This document shows, piece by piece, positions 24,080 to 35,400 of a stretch of 64,000 bases of DNA (positions within the stretch are counted from its first letter, which is position 1; each line of letters starts with the position of its first letter). The notes beneath the pieces were generated by a model. The model ran no database searches, was not told the origin of the DNA, and saw nothing but the letters and a program-made list of their open reading frames with translations. Both the position numbers and the translations under genes were made by a program. Location of the stretch: assembly GCA_022747635.1 (NCBI GenBank), contig JAKTNV010000009.1:29055622-29119621 (forward strand). The letters run 5' to 3'. This DNA is from Hetaerina americana. Lineage: Eukaryota; Arthropoda; Insecta; Odonata; Calopterygidae.

Positions 24080-24785
24080 GATACATATATGTCTGTCGAA
24101 TGCGACAACCGCGATGGTCTTCTTCCGACTCGTTTGGGGGAATCGGCAAATATTTTGCTTTCATCAGCCCGGGAAGCGCGCTCCGTGAACTCTCGACGCC
24201 CGGATGGAAACCGAGAGAGTGAGAGGACGCAACTGGTCCATTTTCGCCTGCCGACTGGATGCTGCCGCTGAATCATTCGGTCTCGCCCCCTCCTTCCGGG
24301 CGGATTTATCGCTCCACTTCCGCCCCGGGCGATCCGGTCCCCCACTTATCCCATTCTCCCCTGGTTCCCAAGGCCCCGGGGCCGCACCCTCATCGCCACC
24401 CAGTTTGTCCACGGCGATTGCAACCCCTCCCCACCCGTACTGGACGCGCCATGGATGGTGGTGTGTGGAGTGAGGGAGATTTTGGGCTGGTGGGGTGGGG
24501 GATTGTGGGATCAACCGGTGTCCCCATTGTTGCGAAGATAGAGAGAGAGAGGGAGATGGAGTGAGAGGGAGACGCCACCAGACATATGGCCGTGTCCATA
24601 ACGACCCGTGACCCCCGTCCATCCCCCTTGGGGTGCTCCGCATAATCCCCGATCGGGGGCGAAAACCACGGGGGATAGAGAGGGAGTTGAGAGGAGTCGC
24701 ATGGGAAATAGAGGTGTAGGATCCCAAAGTGATTAATCCCCCCCCCCTCTCCTTCCACCCTCGGTCTATTTGGTACAATTGGGGT
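24080..24785. promoter_or_regulatory. CpG-rich island upstream of the Sox exon
   Basis: A G+C- and CpG-rich block 1.8 kb upstream (on the Sox strand) of the Sox exon. It includes complex, non-repetitive sequence at 24000-24300 and a GA-rich run at 24540-24560. Frames are open on both strands for 90-210 codons but are low in complexity and unrecognised. It could hold a first exon, promoter or enhancer of the Sox gene. Confidence 0.35.
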
Positions 24786-25381
24786 GGGCACTTCGGACTG
24801 ACTTGCAACCCCCACTCTAAAATATCAATTCGTAATATTTTACGTCAACAGCTTGCTGATTATATTTTAACAATAAAACTTAGAGGAACTATCGTCATGT
24901 AAAAGGGACAAGATGCGATGTGATACATGCAAGATGTGTAAAACACGCACACAAAAGTTTGGTAATACAGGGTTATGGTTATTTTGAAATAGTTGAAAAT
25001 TGAAAGCGCCCTGAAAATCACAGGTTTTGAAAAAATCCAGGGAAGATACGTCTTACTACTCCACATGCTCTTATTTTGGTGACATCTTTTTGATGGTCTC
25101 TGATACGCTACCATTCCCGAGCTGACCTTAATTTTACAATCACGCTTTGCGACAGTAGGAGGTGCTTTACATGTTTTCCTCTGTGAAATGCACGCATTAA
25201 ATTCTGTTGAAGCATGCATCGTGCGGCAAACATTTACTGCTAATTTAACATCAGAGTGCCATTATATTCATGACAAATATATTGAAGGTTCACCCTGTCC
25301 ACGTATTGAAATTCACTCTAAAATCTTAAAATAAGAACTGTCGTACTGTGAAAGTTATACTATGGAAACCACTGATACATA
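24786..25381. other. Intergenic, nothing recognised
   Basis: A 119-codon minus-strand frame (24860-25219) has no recognised similarity. Confidence 0.35.
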
Positions 25382-26134
25382 CGAGGGTCATCCGGAAAGT
25401 AGTACCCGTTCGTGCCGCATGAAGTGCTGACGACGCGAGTAGCCGCTGGACGAGGTCAGATAGCTTCAGTGGCTTGTCTGCCTTCTCTGAGCCAAGTTGC
25501 GTGACGCTAGCATTGCCTGTGTTGTTTCTGTGATTGTTTACAATGTTTAAAAAAATTGAGAACGCCGCCAGTTGTGAAGTGAGGGCAGTGATTAAATTCC
25601 TCAATGCAAGAAACGTTCGCCCATGTGATATTCATCGCCAATTAAAGGAGGTGTATGGAGACAATGTAATGGACGAGTCGTCTGTTCGGCGGTGGTGTCG
25701 CAACTTCAACATGGGGAGGGGGAACACACACGACGATGAGCGTTCGGGGAGACCGTCTGTCATTACAGACCAACTGGTGAGCTCAGTTGACGAATTCGTG
25801 AGGAACGATCGGCGCGTCACAATTGATGACATCTGTGAGCATTTTCCCAATGTTTCTCGAACAATTGTTCATGAAATTGTTAAACACCATCTGCATTATG
25901 CAAAAATTTGTGCAAGATGGGTCCCTCGCGTATCTCAATGAGCTGGCGGCGAAGGACTATGCAGCAGGAATACAGAAACTTGTCACACGTTATGACAAAT
26001 GCCTTAATTTGCTTGGAGATTATGTTGAGAAGTAGTTTAAAGTATCCTCTTTCAAATAAAATTTTTTATGTTTGTTAATATTTACTTTTGTGTCTTTATT
26101 TCACGAACGGGTACTACTTTCCGGATGACCCTCG
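25382..26134 (+). mobile_element. Internally deleted mariner element with 33-bp perfect TIRs
   Basis: Both ends are identical inverted copies over 33 bp, starting CGAGGGTCATCCGGAAAGTA. They are flanked by TA at 25380-25381 and 26135-26136. At 753 bp it is a little over half of a full mariner. Perfect ends and an open N-terminal frame suggest recent mobility in trans. The interior holds the transposase start (25543-25941) and its extreme C-terminus (to 26035), with the catalytic core removed. Confidence 0.95.
25543..25941 (+). CDS. Truncated mariner transposase, DNA-binding domain only
   Basis: A 132-residue open frame from the ATG at 25543. It starts MFKKIENAASCEVRAVIKFL and contains the paired-type double helix-turn-helix region: RQLKEVYGDNVMDESSVRRW, the linker GRGNTHDDERSGRPS, then RRVTIDDICEHFPNVSRTIVHEI. 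It ends at KICARWVPRVSQ just after the W-V-P-R motif that precedes the catalytic domain. All three catalytic Asp are deleted. After the stop, another frame carries AAGIQKLVTRYDKCLNLLGDY, the normal C-terminus. It cannot catalyse transposition. If translated it could still bind terminal repeats and interfere; that is inference. Confidence 0.8.
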   Translation: MFKKIENAASCEVRAVIKFLNARNVRPCDIHRQLKEVYGDNVMDESSVRRWCRNFNMGRGNTHDDERSGRPSVITDQLVSSVDEFVRNDRRVTIDDICEHFPNVSRTIVHEIVKHHLHYAKICARWVPRVSQ

Positions 26135-26136
26135 TA

Positions 26137-27411
26137 TTTACTAGAAAATTGATTGAGTTGAGCGACATCGATATGCACTACAATGGAGATACTAATCTTG
26201 GTTTCGGCCAGCTGCGAAAGTTAGGTTGCAACTGCAAGTAGCTAAGTACTCGCATTTGCCAGCGTACTCAATTTATTATGAATTTTCCCTTATTACTGAG
26301 ATTTAACAAATACAACGCTTGATATCACAACCGTTTAACCGATATTTAATGATTATTTATTTTTGGTAGAGTAATTTATAATCAGTTGTAACAATTTTTA
26401 ACCTCAACAGGAAATGCTCGTTCATTGCACTCACAAAACATTTTCGTTTAACCTCAATTATTTACAGCTTGAATGCAATTGTACAATGGGACCTAGTTAT
26501 GATCGGGGTGTGAATAAAGTCAAGGAACTTGAATTCATTGAGATGGCATATAAGAATATGCGGGGGGCTCCGAAAGCAATGAATAAATAGGATGGCTTCC
26601 CATGTAATGAATAATGATGATAATGCATTGGTATACATGCCCGGGGTTTGCTAATGAATATAAGTAATCAAATTGAATTTTCAATGAAGAAAAATTGCGT
26701 ACGTTTCTAGGGCATTTTCGAAAACAGTCATTGAGAATCTTTTATTGCATGTGATTTCTGCATAAAATAGTGATATGAGAGCTTTGCCTGTCCCATCGAT
26801 TGTGAAACTAGTAACTGGAAAGCCTTGCTCTGCTCGTTATGCGTGGGGACTAAGGCTAAGGCTGGCTCTAAATTTAAAGTCCATTAAATATGGTGAACTC
26901 TTTTAGTTTATTTAATGCATTTATTATATTTCACACTTATTATATCACTAGGTATCACTCCTCTAAAAAAACTGAGGTGACTTGAACAAGAGCAAGTTGA
27001 CTGTGGTGCAGATTGACCATAGTTATTCATAAAAGAAAGAACGGATTTGCAGTTTCTACAAGCTTAATGATGGCAACAGTACATCATGTTTGGCTACCAT
27101 TTGGCAAAATCAAGAGCAATTCACTATGCAAGGTTCGAAGGGCAACGGGAAGGGTGGGAGAGAGAAGGCTTGGGATTTGGGTGATGAAGGTGAAAGCTAG
27201 AAATGCAAGGACTGGTTCATTCATCGCTGTAATGGGGATGTAAAATGATGAATTTAATTAAATAACAATGTAACGAAGCCCCCTAATTTTTGTGCCCCCC
27301 ATTATTTAACTTGCGGATACTATGAATACGTTTTAATTATGCACATTCATCAATTATAGGAAATCACGCCGGACTCAATTGATTTAAATGTTAACTAACG
27401 ATAAAACAGTC
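26137..27411. other. Intergenic, nothing recognised
   Basis: AT-rich, with a 76-codon frame at 27013-27243 of no recognised similarity. Confidence 0.35.
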
Positions 27412-27463
27412 AACAGCAGAAGCAGTAGTACTACCTACAGGAAGTATTACTGCTTCTGCTGTT
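27412..27463. repeat. Hairpin: 21-bp stem, 10-nt loop
   Basis: AACAGCAGAAGCAGTAGTACT (27412-27432) pairs with 27443-27463 over 21 positions. The only irregularity is one position that would be a G-U pair in plus-strand RNA. The loop is 27433-27442. Flanks outside the stem do not pair visibly, so the stem is shorter than that of a usual microRNA precursor. It may be a small foldback or a structured RNA element. Confidence 0.8.
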
Positions 27464-28666
27464 CGGAAATTTTAAGGTGAAATTATCCTTCACTTGCACC
27501 GTAGTGCCGAAATGGTTGAAGATGTTTCCTCGCTCTATTGACACATGAAACATGAAACAAACTCTAAGCAAAATTTGAAAAACAAATTGCTGGACGCTTT
27601 TAATGTTTTTTATTCTACGGCTCAACTGATATTATCTTCCTCCACCGCTGCGTCCATAAAAGCAAATGAAAAAAACATGTCATACCCTTCGCAGTCGCGG
27701 AAACATTTCGATCGCTATCGGCATAATTTCCCCCGTGGCAGTTGAAAACACTTCATCACTCATTTAGATTTTACGTTACAGTTTTATGGTAGGATCGACT
27801 CTTTGCGGAACCCGCATTCCCTACAAATGGGGAAAATACGAAGTGAAAAGTTTATTTTTATTTTCTTTTAGGAGGGTCGTAGGGTTATGTTTGTGAATTT
27901 GTGCAAATTATTTTTCTCCCGGATGATGATTTCTCCCCTAACCTTATTATGAAGTGTTTTAGTTTAGGGCGTAATGAAATGAAGCTCAGAAATGATTTTC
28001 AATCACCTTACACTAGTTTGCTACCATATTTTGATAGGATATGGAAAGGCTAAAGAGTGCAGGGTATAATCGGTCTTTATTGCAAGCACTAGTAACCATC
28101 CACTTGGTAATTACGTCTCATGTTTGCTTTTAAGTGAGTTTTCATCGGAATTACTGGCACCAGCAATCATTGCTGAATGTAATGGTGGTACCATAATGGA
28201 ATATATACTTATGTGATAATATTACAGCATATTGCATAGCATAATAATGGCATTAGAGTATGATAAGTTCCATCTGTAAATAGATCAAAACGGTAGAAAA
28301 TATGATACCCTTAACCGAATTTTCTTTTCACTAGAGAGATAAAATTTACTGGCTTAAAATGCCAATTTTTGGGTGAAATACGATGTAGTTCAAATGAACT
28401 TGTCGGGGTAACAAAAGTGATAACTCCTTAGTTAAAATAGTCTTTTTTAAAACTTGTGGATCACATGGGTATAGTAGTGGTTGAAAGTTCATAATATGAT
28501 GCATTTAAAGATTTTTGTGCGATTCATTTACATTATTTGAAAAACTTATAACTAATTACGTATTACTTTTCTGACATTTTTGAGTGTATGATAATATTTT
28601 ACGCATGGTGTCCAATCACCCCCTGCCACACACCCTAGCGTTGAATTCAACGGTGCCATGTGGATT
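27464..28666. other. Intergenic with one dispersed C-rich motif
   Basis: The CACCCCCTGCCACACACC word occurs at 28614-28640. No gene is recognised. Confidence 0.35.
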
Positions 28667-28829
28667 ATAATTATGGAGTCATACACTTATAGTATATCCA
28701 AAAGACACTTCTAGTTTCAGTTAAACGTATCTCATCGCTTCCTCATTCCCATAATTATGGAGTCATACACTTATATCCAAAAGACACTTCTAGTTTCAGT
28801 TAAACGTATCTCATCGCTTCCTCATTTCC
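28667..28829. repeat. Two-copy tandem duplication (84 + 79 bp)
   Basis: The unit begins ATAATTATGGAGTCATACAC and ends CTTCCTCATT. Copy 1 is 28667-28750 and copy 2 is 28751-28829. The copies are identical by eye except that copy 2 lacks five bases after ACTTAT, with minor changes at the very end. Near-identity implies a recent local duplication. Confidence 0.9.
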
Positions 28830-28980
28830 CCATAACCACCATTGCCATCTACCAGATTTCGATTTTCCTCTTAATGTGTAACTACTCTAGTAGGCATTCA
28901 TCTATTTGTGACAGGGATCGCTAGTAGCAATGAACATAAATTGAGGAGGGTAGGCTGGCCATTTCATTTGTATGTGCGGT

Positions 28981-29125
28981 CTATTGTTTCCTAGGATGAT
29001 CTGGTACCCAAAAATCAAATAGCTTGGATTAAGCTGAGGTTACCCCGAGGCGTCATACAAAAGTGGACCCTTGCACTGCGGAAAGTAGACCAGCACTATA
29101 ACCACTGGACCACCGATACAGAGAG
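28981..29125 (-). mobile_element. tRNA-derived SINE, copy 2
   Basis: On the minus strand: head GGTGGTCCAGTGGTTATAGTG (A-box-like), a weakened B-box region (GCAAGGGTCC), then CAGCTTAATCCAAG, TTTGATTTTTGGGTACCAG and TCCTAGGAAAC. Order and spacing match the copy at 6677-6832. Ends are approximate. Confidence 0.7.
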
Positions 29126-31338
29126 ACGTTATATCGATCGGTTCTGGTAGCTGGTTATCTAATTTTACATCTGTTTAAACATCACAAATACATCGCTTTT
29201 CTTTAGATGTGAACTTGGTGCAAATTAAAAGTAAAGCAATTCAGCGTTTTTTAAGTCAAGTCTGAAGAATCTCTTTCCAAATTTAACGTCTTTGTTATTT
29301 TAATCCCTTCAGTTCCCTTACAATATCTCATCAAAATATCTTATATCCCATCTCCTTCTTCGCATATTAGCCTTTCTATCCAGCTATACCATTTTCCCCT
29401 GTCTTCTTCAATCGTTAAATTACCGTCAACTCCGTAAACTCACTAAACATTCCTCTGCGGAATCCAAGAAGGATATCGTCCTGGAATGTGCAAAAAATTC
29501 ACCATCACATACATATAGCATAAGAAAACCCTTTTAAATTATATGCTGTACCACCTTGAAGAATCTGTCACATGTGGAACTTAAGGTTGTAAAATGTAGC
29601 AATGACATAGTATAGGAATGTATGAAATTTCTTGGAACCCCACCATGCAAGATGAGACCGTGTGAACATAGTTGGAATGAAATTAATAGCTTATGATACA
29701 CGGTGTGGATTCCAACGTTAAGGCAACTACTAATACGTACTTAAATGATTGCGCCATGCATACGCAACTATTCTAGTGTTGTGGCAATCGAAATTGGAAT
29801 CCAGGAAATATTAATTTGAGAAAGTGAAAAATAAGAGGACGATTTCCTTATCTATTCGGGTCACACTCTTAACAAATACGATCAAACATTTGTGGGTTTA
29901 TTCCAAATACATCTTAGAACGTGAAAAACAAATAAAAATAAATTATATAACGAGAACTCTTACTCAACAAAAGTTACTGTACATTTTATGATGACGTATT
30001 GTGGAAAGAATGGGATAAATTTGAAAATATAATACCATACTTATTAGGCTTATTCTTTGTTTTACTCCAGCGTTAACCAACTTAAAATATCACAAGTGGA
30101 AAGAGAGAGGCCGATGAGAATTTTAAGTTAGCCTCTATTAGATTGGCAGCCACTAACGCACCGTAAAAATCATATAGTACTTCAAATATGCTACCTATTA
30201 AACGCAGAGAATTCGACTGATGGAAACCAATGAATCATACTGCCTTAGCCAAATTTATTCAGAAACACTTGAATATAGAGTGAAATGAATCGTCCCGAGA
30301 ATAAATTTAGGAAAAATTCTCAATTCCAAAGAAACACTCTGAAATTGTTGCATTAAAATTCTCAATAAGAAAAACAAGCAGAAAACTGGAACGGATGAAC
30401 CTGTTACTTGAAGATTTTTTTTGCATCCTTCCCCTTTGAAAGATTATTTGAAAATACAAAATTTTCTCTTGCAAGCTAAACAATAATTGATTTCTACTTA
30501 TTAATATTAGCAAACATTAGATTACTGAATTGCACAATTGTTTTATATATTTTAAAAATACGTATACTATAAAAATATGTTGTGCAAATATGAACAATAG
30601 TCTGATCAGTACCACCACATTGCCCAACTGTAAAAAGGTTTTACAGTCAGCGTGAGGGCCTTGAATGTAGTGCGTTAGCGTGCTAGCAAATAATCCTCGG
30701 TCCAAATCTAGGTGTATGCCTTTAGACAGCCCATCTAATTCTAATTTAATGTCCAAGCGGAGCAATTTTCTCAGCATCAGAACTCAGTGCAAAACGAATT
30801 GGTGGCTCAGGGAAAGGAAATGTCCCCTCTTATTATTACTGAGTGAGTTTTACAAGCACTTGAAGCGTGACTCGAGTTCAGGTCGACAAAATCTCAAATC
30901 AAAACCAATCTTTGCGTTGGTTACTTTGACAATTTAGCATTTAATTGCATTGCCCAATATATCAACACATCATATTCGAATAATGAAATTCGACAGATAT
31001 ACGGTCTTTGAGTCTTAATTTTTCTCGCTCAATTCCATATCATAACGATAATTAAGGTAAATACTAACGAATTAATGCATATATTTTCTTCAGATATTTT
31101 CCTATCTTTCATCATAGCAGGTGCCATAGCTACACTCTCCGTTAGTAGTATGCGGAGAGGAATGGATATGTAGCAGTGACAATGTAAAGTGCAGCATTAT
31201 CCTAAATTACAACATTTCCTAAATAAGCGTAATCGAGTAAATAAGCGAACAAACGTAATCGTAATATTAAATGATAATAAGTTCTCTACACGACCTCTTA
31301 TTGCGATTTTTCTTGCTTACTAACTTATTTTTCATCCC
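29126..31338. other. Intergenic, mostly nothing recognised
   Basis: A weak tRNA-like stretch lies near 30655-30720 (GTGCGTTAGCGTGCTAGC, then GGTCCAAATCT, one base off a B box), but no cloverleaf forms. Otherwise AT-rich with short frames only. Confidence 0.35.
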
Positions 31339-31725
31339 ATGGAGGAGAGGTTAAAAACTTTCAAAGATTGGCCCTTTACCGAAAATTGCGCTTGTATACC
31401 GGAGAAGCTTGCAGAGGCTGGATTTATATATTGTGGTTCATCCAAGGAGCCAGACTTAGTTAGGTGTTATGTCTGCTTTAAAGAACTTGATGGATGGGAA
31501 CCTGAAGATGATCCTTGGCAAGAACATGTAAGTCATTCCAATAAGTGTCCCTTCATTAAAAATAATAATCCTAAAGAAATGACGTTCAAAGACTTTATAT
31601 CGCTTGAAAAAACAAGAATGCTGAACAGTGCTACCCGGTATTTTCAAGAGAGCAATTCATTGTGGAACCAAAAAGTGTCAGCAATTGAAGAATTACTAGG
31701 AAGTCAAGGGAAGTTGCAAATGTGA
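31339..31725 (+). CDS. BIRC5: Survivin (BIRC5/deterin-like) single-BIR protein
   Basis: Survivin is the chromosomal passenger complex subunit that reads histone H3 phosphorylated at Thr3 and, with INCENP and borealin, places Aurora B at centromeres. The 128-residue product carries one BIR domain (about residues 6-75): FKDWPF, AEAGFIYCG, then the zinc ligands Cys43, Cys46, His63 and Cys70, with the same spacing as human survivin. GWEPEDDPWQEH matches the survivin signature, and Asp57 and His66 correspond to the H3-tail-binding Asp71 and His80. A C-terminal helix (about 82-122) follows. There is no RING or CARD, as expected for survivin. The N-terminus is about 14 residues shorter than in human. 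A stop (TAA, 31321-31323) lies in frame just upstream. The start CCCATGG fits Kozak, but TACTAAC at 31318 plus a pyrimidine tract could instead be an intron end leading to AG at 31343-31344. No intron interrupts the BIR, so a retrocopy is possible. Confidence 0.85.
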   Translation: MEERLKTFKDWPFTENCACIPEKLAEAGFIYCGSSKEPDLVRCYVCFKELDGWEPEDDPWQEHVSHSNKCPFIKNNNPKEMTFKDFISLEKTRMLNSATRYFQESNSLWNQKVSAIEELLGSQGKLQM

Positions 31726-31922
31726 TCATTTCGTACTGGAAACACTGCCATTTTATCCAATTTCACTTTCTGCTGGTGCTCTCAAAGCTTCCATATTCAA
31801 ATTGACCAGGATCACAGCTGAGCTCTAAATTGGAAGACATCAAGAATCTGTAATTAGTAAAGAGATCCTGAAAATATTTTTGTTTGGAATTAATTGGTAT
31901 ATACACATTGACCGAGTGACAG

Positions 31923-32158
31923 ATCCTGAGAGGCTGCGAGCCCGGACCGCTTCCCCCGCATCCGAGGCAGAAAAAGACGACGAAGAAGAAGAAGACGCGC
32001 ATCACGAGCAGCCACGACAGACCCATGAGGAGCTGAAAGACATAGAAGTGCCCTGGTTTCCAACAGCCGCAAAATTTCCATACCAAAACGTATCGTTGAA
32101 AAATCTGTTTTCAGAAGGAGCCAACCTCGCTAAGCCCACCTATTACCTTGCTTACTAA
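31923..32158 (+). CDS. Possible exon: acidic open frame, unknown
   Basis: The frame is open from 31880 and has no ATG. An AG at 31921-31922 is a possible acceptor, but the pyrimidine tract is poor. The peptide reads RLRARTASPASEAEK, then DDEEEEDAHHEQPRQ, then HEELKDIEVPWFPTAAKFPY and NLFSEGANLAKPTYYLAY before TAA. Its G+C content and mixed composition are more coding-like than the flanks. VPWFP recalls aromatic amino acid hydroxylases, but what follows does not fit that family. It starts 198 bases after the survivin stop, so it could be a terminal exon of another gene or a decayed sequence. I do not recognise it. Confidence 0.3.
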
Positions 32159-34389
32159 GGCCATGATAGTTAATCTTATTTTCAAAAATGTTTTGTACAA
32201 ATGTGGGATTTGTTTCAGTCTCACAGTAGCAGTCATTAAATATTAGAGATATATATATAGATATATTTCGCGATTGTTATGGGCACCGTTTTAGTACGCG
32301 AGACCCTGAGCGTATTGCAAAATTATTCCTCAAAAACGGTTTTGCGTGCACACCCTGTATCGAATGAATAGCTATCGAAATACACCATCGCTTCATAATG
32401 GAAAATACAATGCTGAGAGAAAAACAGTTGTATTTCCATTCACTCCGCTTAAATTTTGACGACATTTCTTTGGATTTTCAATGAGGAACATTATTTTTAG
32501 GATTCTGTCGGCTGTTTTATTTGAGAGTAACCATGGTAACAATTTTTGTTGCATCGATATAAAGATATGATGACGGTATCCATTAACACATTAAATATTT
32601 AGTCCTCTGTCAATAACAGTTAATCGAATTCTACTTGCCAATAGTCGTAAACAAGATTAGCCGTGCGTGCTTTGGGCTTACAGTTATATGAAATATATTC
32701 GGTCAGGAAATAGATCTTTTCGTCCGACGAATTGACCCCTCGACATTTTTTAGGTCCTTGTCACACTGATTACATGTGCCATATAATTTTACATGTTCCT
32801 CGTGTAATCTAAAATAAAATGAATAAAAATATAAATATCATTGTGATTTCTTCACCAACTTTTGTGAAATAAGACTTTTAGGTAATTAAAAATTTTTATT
32901 GCATTTCCCTATGGCATATAAATACGTTATCAGAATGATTACCATACCATTAAATGGAACAATAAATGCAGTTTCTGTTCTTGCGACATTTGCCACCCAT
33001 TCAGAATTTTAAGCTAATGCCTCATGTTATCGCGATTGCGACGCATATGGAAGGCAAGCCACCAAGACGACTTCCAAAACAGTTAACTTCAGAGCAAGCG
33101 TTATGACTGAATGTATAAACAGATTATTCTGTACTCAATTACTATCAAGAAAAGGAGTAATTGGCCAAAAATAGAATTCAGATTGAAAAGAACGTTTTAT
33201 AGCCTGCTTTGGTAGATATTTCCTCTCTCTTGATTCGTAATTTGATGATTATAACGAAATATTAACTTCCTGGTCGGATAGAAAGTTGGACAAAATGACT
33301 GTGTAATGCGAATCAACTAAAGGCTACAGTGGAGGGTCAAACAGCGTACTGGATTATTATGAGTATCTCTTGGTCGTTTATTATTAATTTTTTTTAATTG
33401 CCCAGGCACAGCTAGGTGCACCTCGTGAAGTATCCGTGTAAACTATAGCAACCATGGAGTTCATAGCATAGCATAATATAGTAGGTGTGGGTTCTTCACA
33501 CCCCTTAGCAGATTGTATTGAAGAATTATTTTGTTCAATACCTACCAATTGTAGGCAACTAATTTTATATTATGTGGCCTCACGGCTTGCGTACATGATT
33601 CTCACAAATGAGAGCAAGGAAAACTTTCATTTTCTGGGAAAATAAAATGAATCCCACATCATTTGTCCGTAAAATTGCCAACACAATGAGCGGTAAGTCA
33701 TTAATCCCTAGGCTATATTTATGAAGCTCTCCGGCCATTTCTCCGTCCATAACCTCTTCGCTCATCTACGTATGTTTTCTCTCTGGCATCTGTTATTATT
33801 ATTTCATATATCTCACCCTCGTCTCAACCTTAGCAGGTCTTCATTCTTACTTTTTCCCTCTAAGACTGTCTTCATCAAACCATCGTGTTTCAAAATGGAT
33901 GCATAAATGTTATCCCCTATTTGCTTTAGGTAATTTTAATCCAGTTTCTTTTTTATCTTACCCTTCATAGAATCTTCAAGTCGGTATTTGACCTATTCAT
34001 ATTATCTCCGTCATAATTCTCCCATAGAACTACGTACATTTTAAGCGCTTAGCAACTCGGAGCCGTGGGACGGAAAAGAGAGGAAAGGACGAATTTGAAA
34101 TAAAATTGCTAATGACGTCGAGTGGATAATATGCCATAAGCGTAAAATGCAAATTTATCTCAATTACTATTTATTAGAATCGCCATGATTATCGGTGTCT
34201 CCACCTCGCAAAAGTATTAACCGCCTATACGGCGGGAAAATCTGCGGTTTAAAAAAACAGAGGTTGGTCTTACGCATGCAAAAAAAGCTGTGCCTATCAG
34301 ACGCAGTCATTATATCCGGGGGGGGGGGGAGGACTCGGAATAAGCATGTGCCTAATTTCACCGCGCTCGTGAACTATGTTGAAGCGTGG
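32159..34389. other. Intergenic, nothing firmly recognised
   Basis: A possible poly(A) signal (ATTAAA) lies near 32236. Around 33720-33900 the plus strand is pyrimidine-rich. No exon or transposon ends are supported. Confidence 0.35.
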
Positions 34390-35400
34390 CGGGAATGAAA
34401 GGAGAAGGGAGAGTGGAGGAGGAAACCACCGGCACGCACGAATACCTCGCCGCCTTGAGATTTCATGCTCCTTAATTCGTGCACGGAACGTCTCTATCCA
34501 ACCCGAGACGACGTCTCAGTCTCGCATGTGTGTCTTTTATTTTATTTTTCGAGTTGGTTCCCCGAGACATGATAAACAATGGCGAGGAGGGAAAGGGATG
34601 GATGGGGAGGGGGAGCGAGGGGTAAAAAGCAGCTTCCATTCCCACGCGGTCCCATTTCCCTGACTGTGGTGGGTGAGGTCGCCTGTACGAGTACACACGA
34701 GCAGAGTAACATACGTGTACGTTATTCTTCCAACACAAAAAAAGGAAAGAGTAACTCCGACGGTCTCTTTCTCTCTCTCTATCTATCTAACCCAATCGTT
34801 CTCGAAATGAGACGGGGTTAAGCGGGGGAAGGGTACGGAAATTTTTTTAGCTCGGGTTGAAATGGGAGAAAACGTGTGTATCAAAAAAAATATATACCAA
34901 TGGGGGCGGGGGTGCCTCGGCTGTTGTCCGTCTCGAATTCGTTTATGGCTCGTAAAGTCAATATTTTTATGCCGTAGCGGCGATTTCCTCTGAGAGGGGA
35001 CAATGAGGCTTAAATGCGTGCATTAAGGGGTCGGTGAGGGCGGGTGGGCGCTTGGGCTGCCTGGGCAGGTGGGATGGGGTACACGGTGGAAGGACGGAGG
35101 GCGGTTGGGAGGACGGGGGCGGGGGGTGAAAATGGAGTGGAGAGTGGGAAGGAGGGAAGCAGTAGTCTCACAATGCAGTGGGTTATGAGGGTCGAGTCCA
35201 TGCCGGTGATCAGAAGGGGGCCGGCGCCCTTGGAGGAGACATCGTCCCGAAAGCGGTCGGAAGTGCTTGGGGGAACAGAGAATGGTTCGAAATCACAAGG
35301 TTAACGGCGAAAGATCTTTCCATGGACGCGATCATGGGGCTTCATGAAGCGCGCTACTTATCGTTAACCTTATATGCGAGGGGGGGGGGGGGAGAGTGGC
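34390..35400. promoter_or_regulatory. GC/CpG-rich island with CT/GA tracts
   Basis: A G-rich plus strand at 34570-34680 and 35020-35240, a TCTCTTTCTCTCTCTCTATC tract near 34766, and a G homopolymer near 35381-35392. Open frames on both strands are low-complexity G/R/P-rich and unrecognised. It may be regulatory or a UTR exon. Confidence 0.3.

Noticed and set aside
24164..24815. Minus-strand frames of 141 and 214 codons in the CpG island
   Set aside because: Two overlapping frames are open at once, with P/S/G-rich composition and no recognisable motif. They could hide a Sox first exon, but nothing specific supports it.
30655..30720. tRNA gene or SINE head
   Set aside because: The B-box-like GGTCCAAATCT is one base off and no acceptor, D or T stem forms. 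No sister copy was seen in the window.
31923..32158. Aromatic amino acid hydroxylase exon, because of VPWFP
   Set aside because: The residues after VPWFP do not follow the conserved L-D-x-x-x..L-D-x-D-H-P-G-F pattern of that family; the match is only five residues.
32277..32357. Transposon end (ACACCCTGTA)
   Set aside because: It resembles a mariner-type terminus beside TA, but no matching inverted partner or transposase remains were found nearby.
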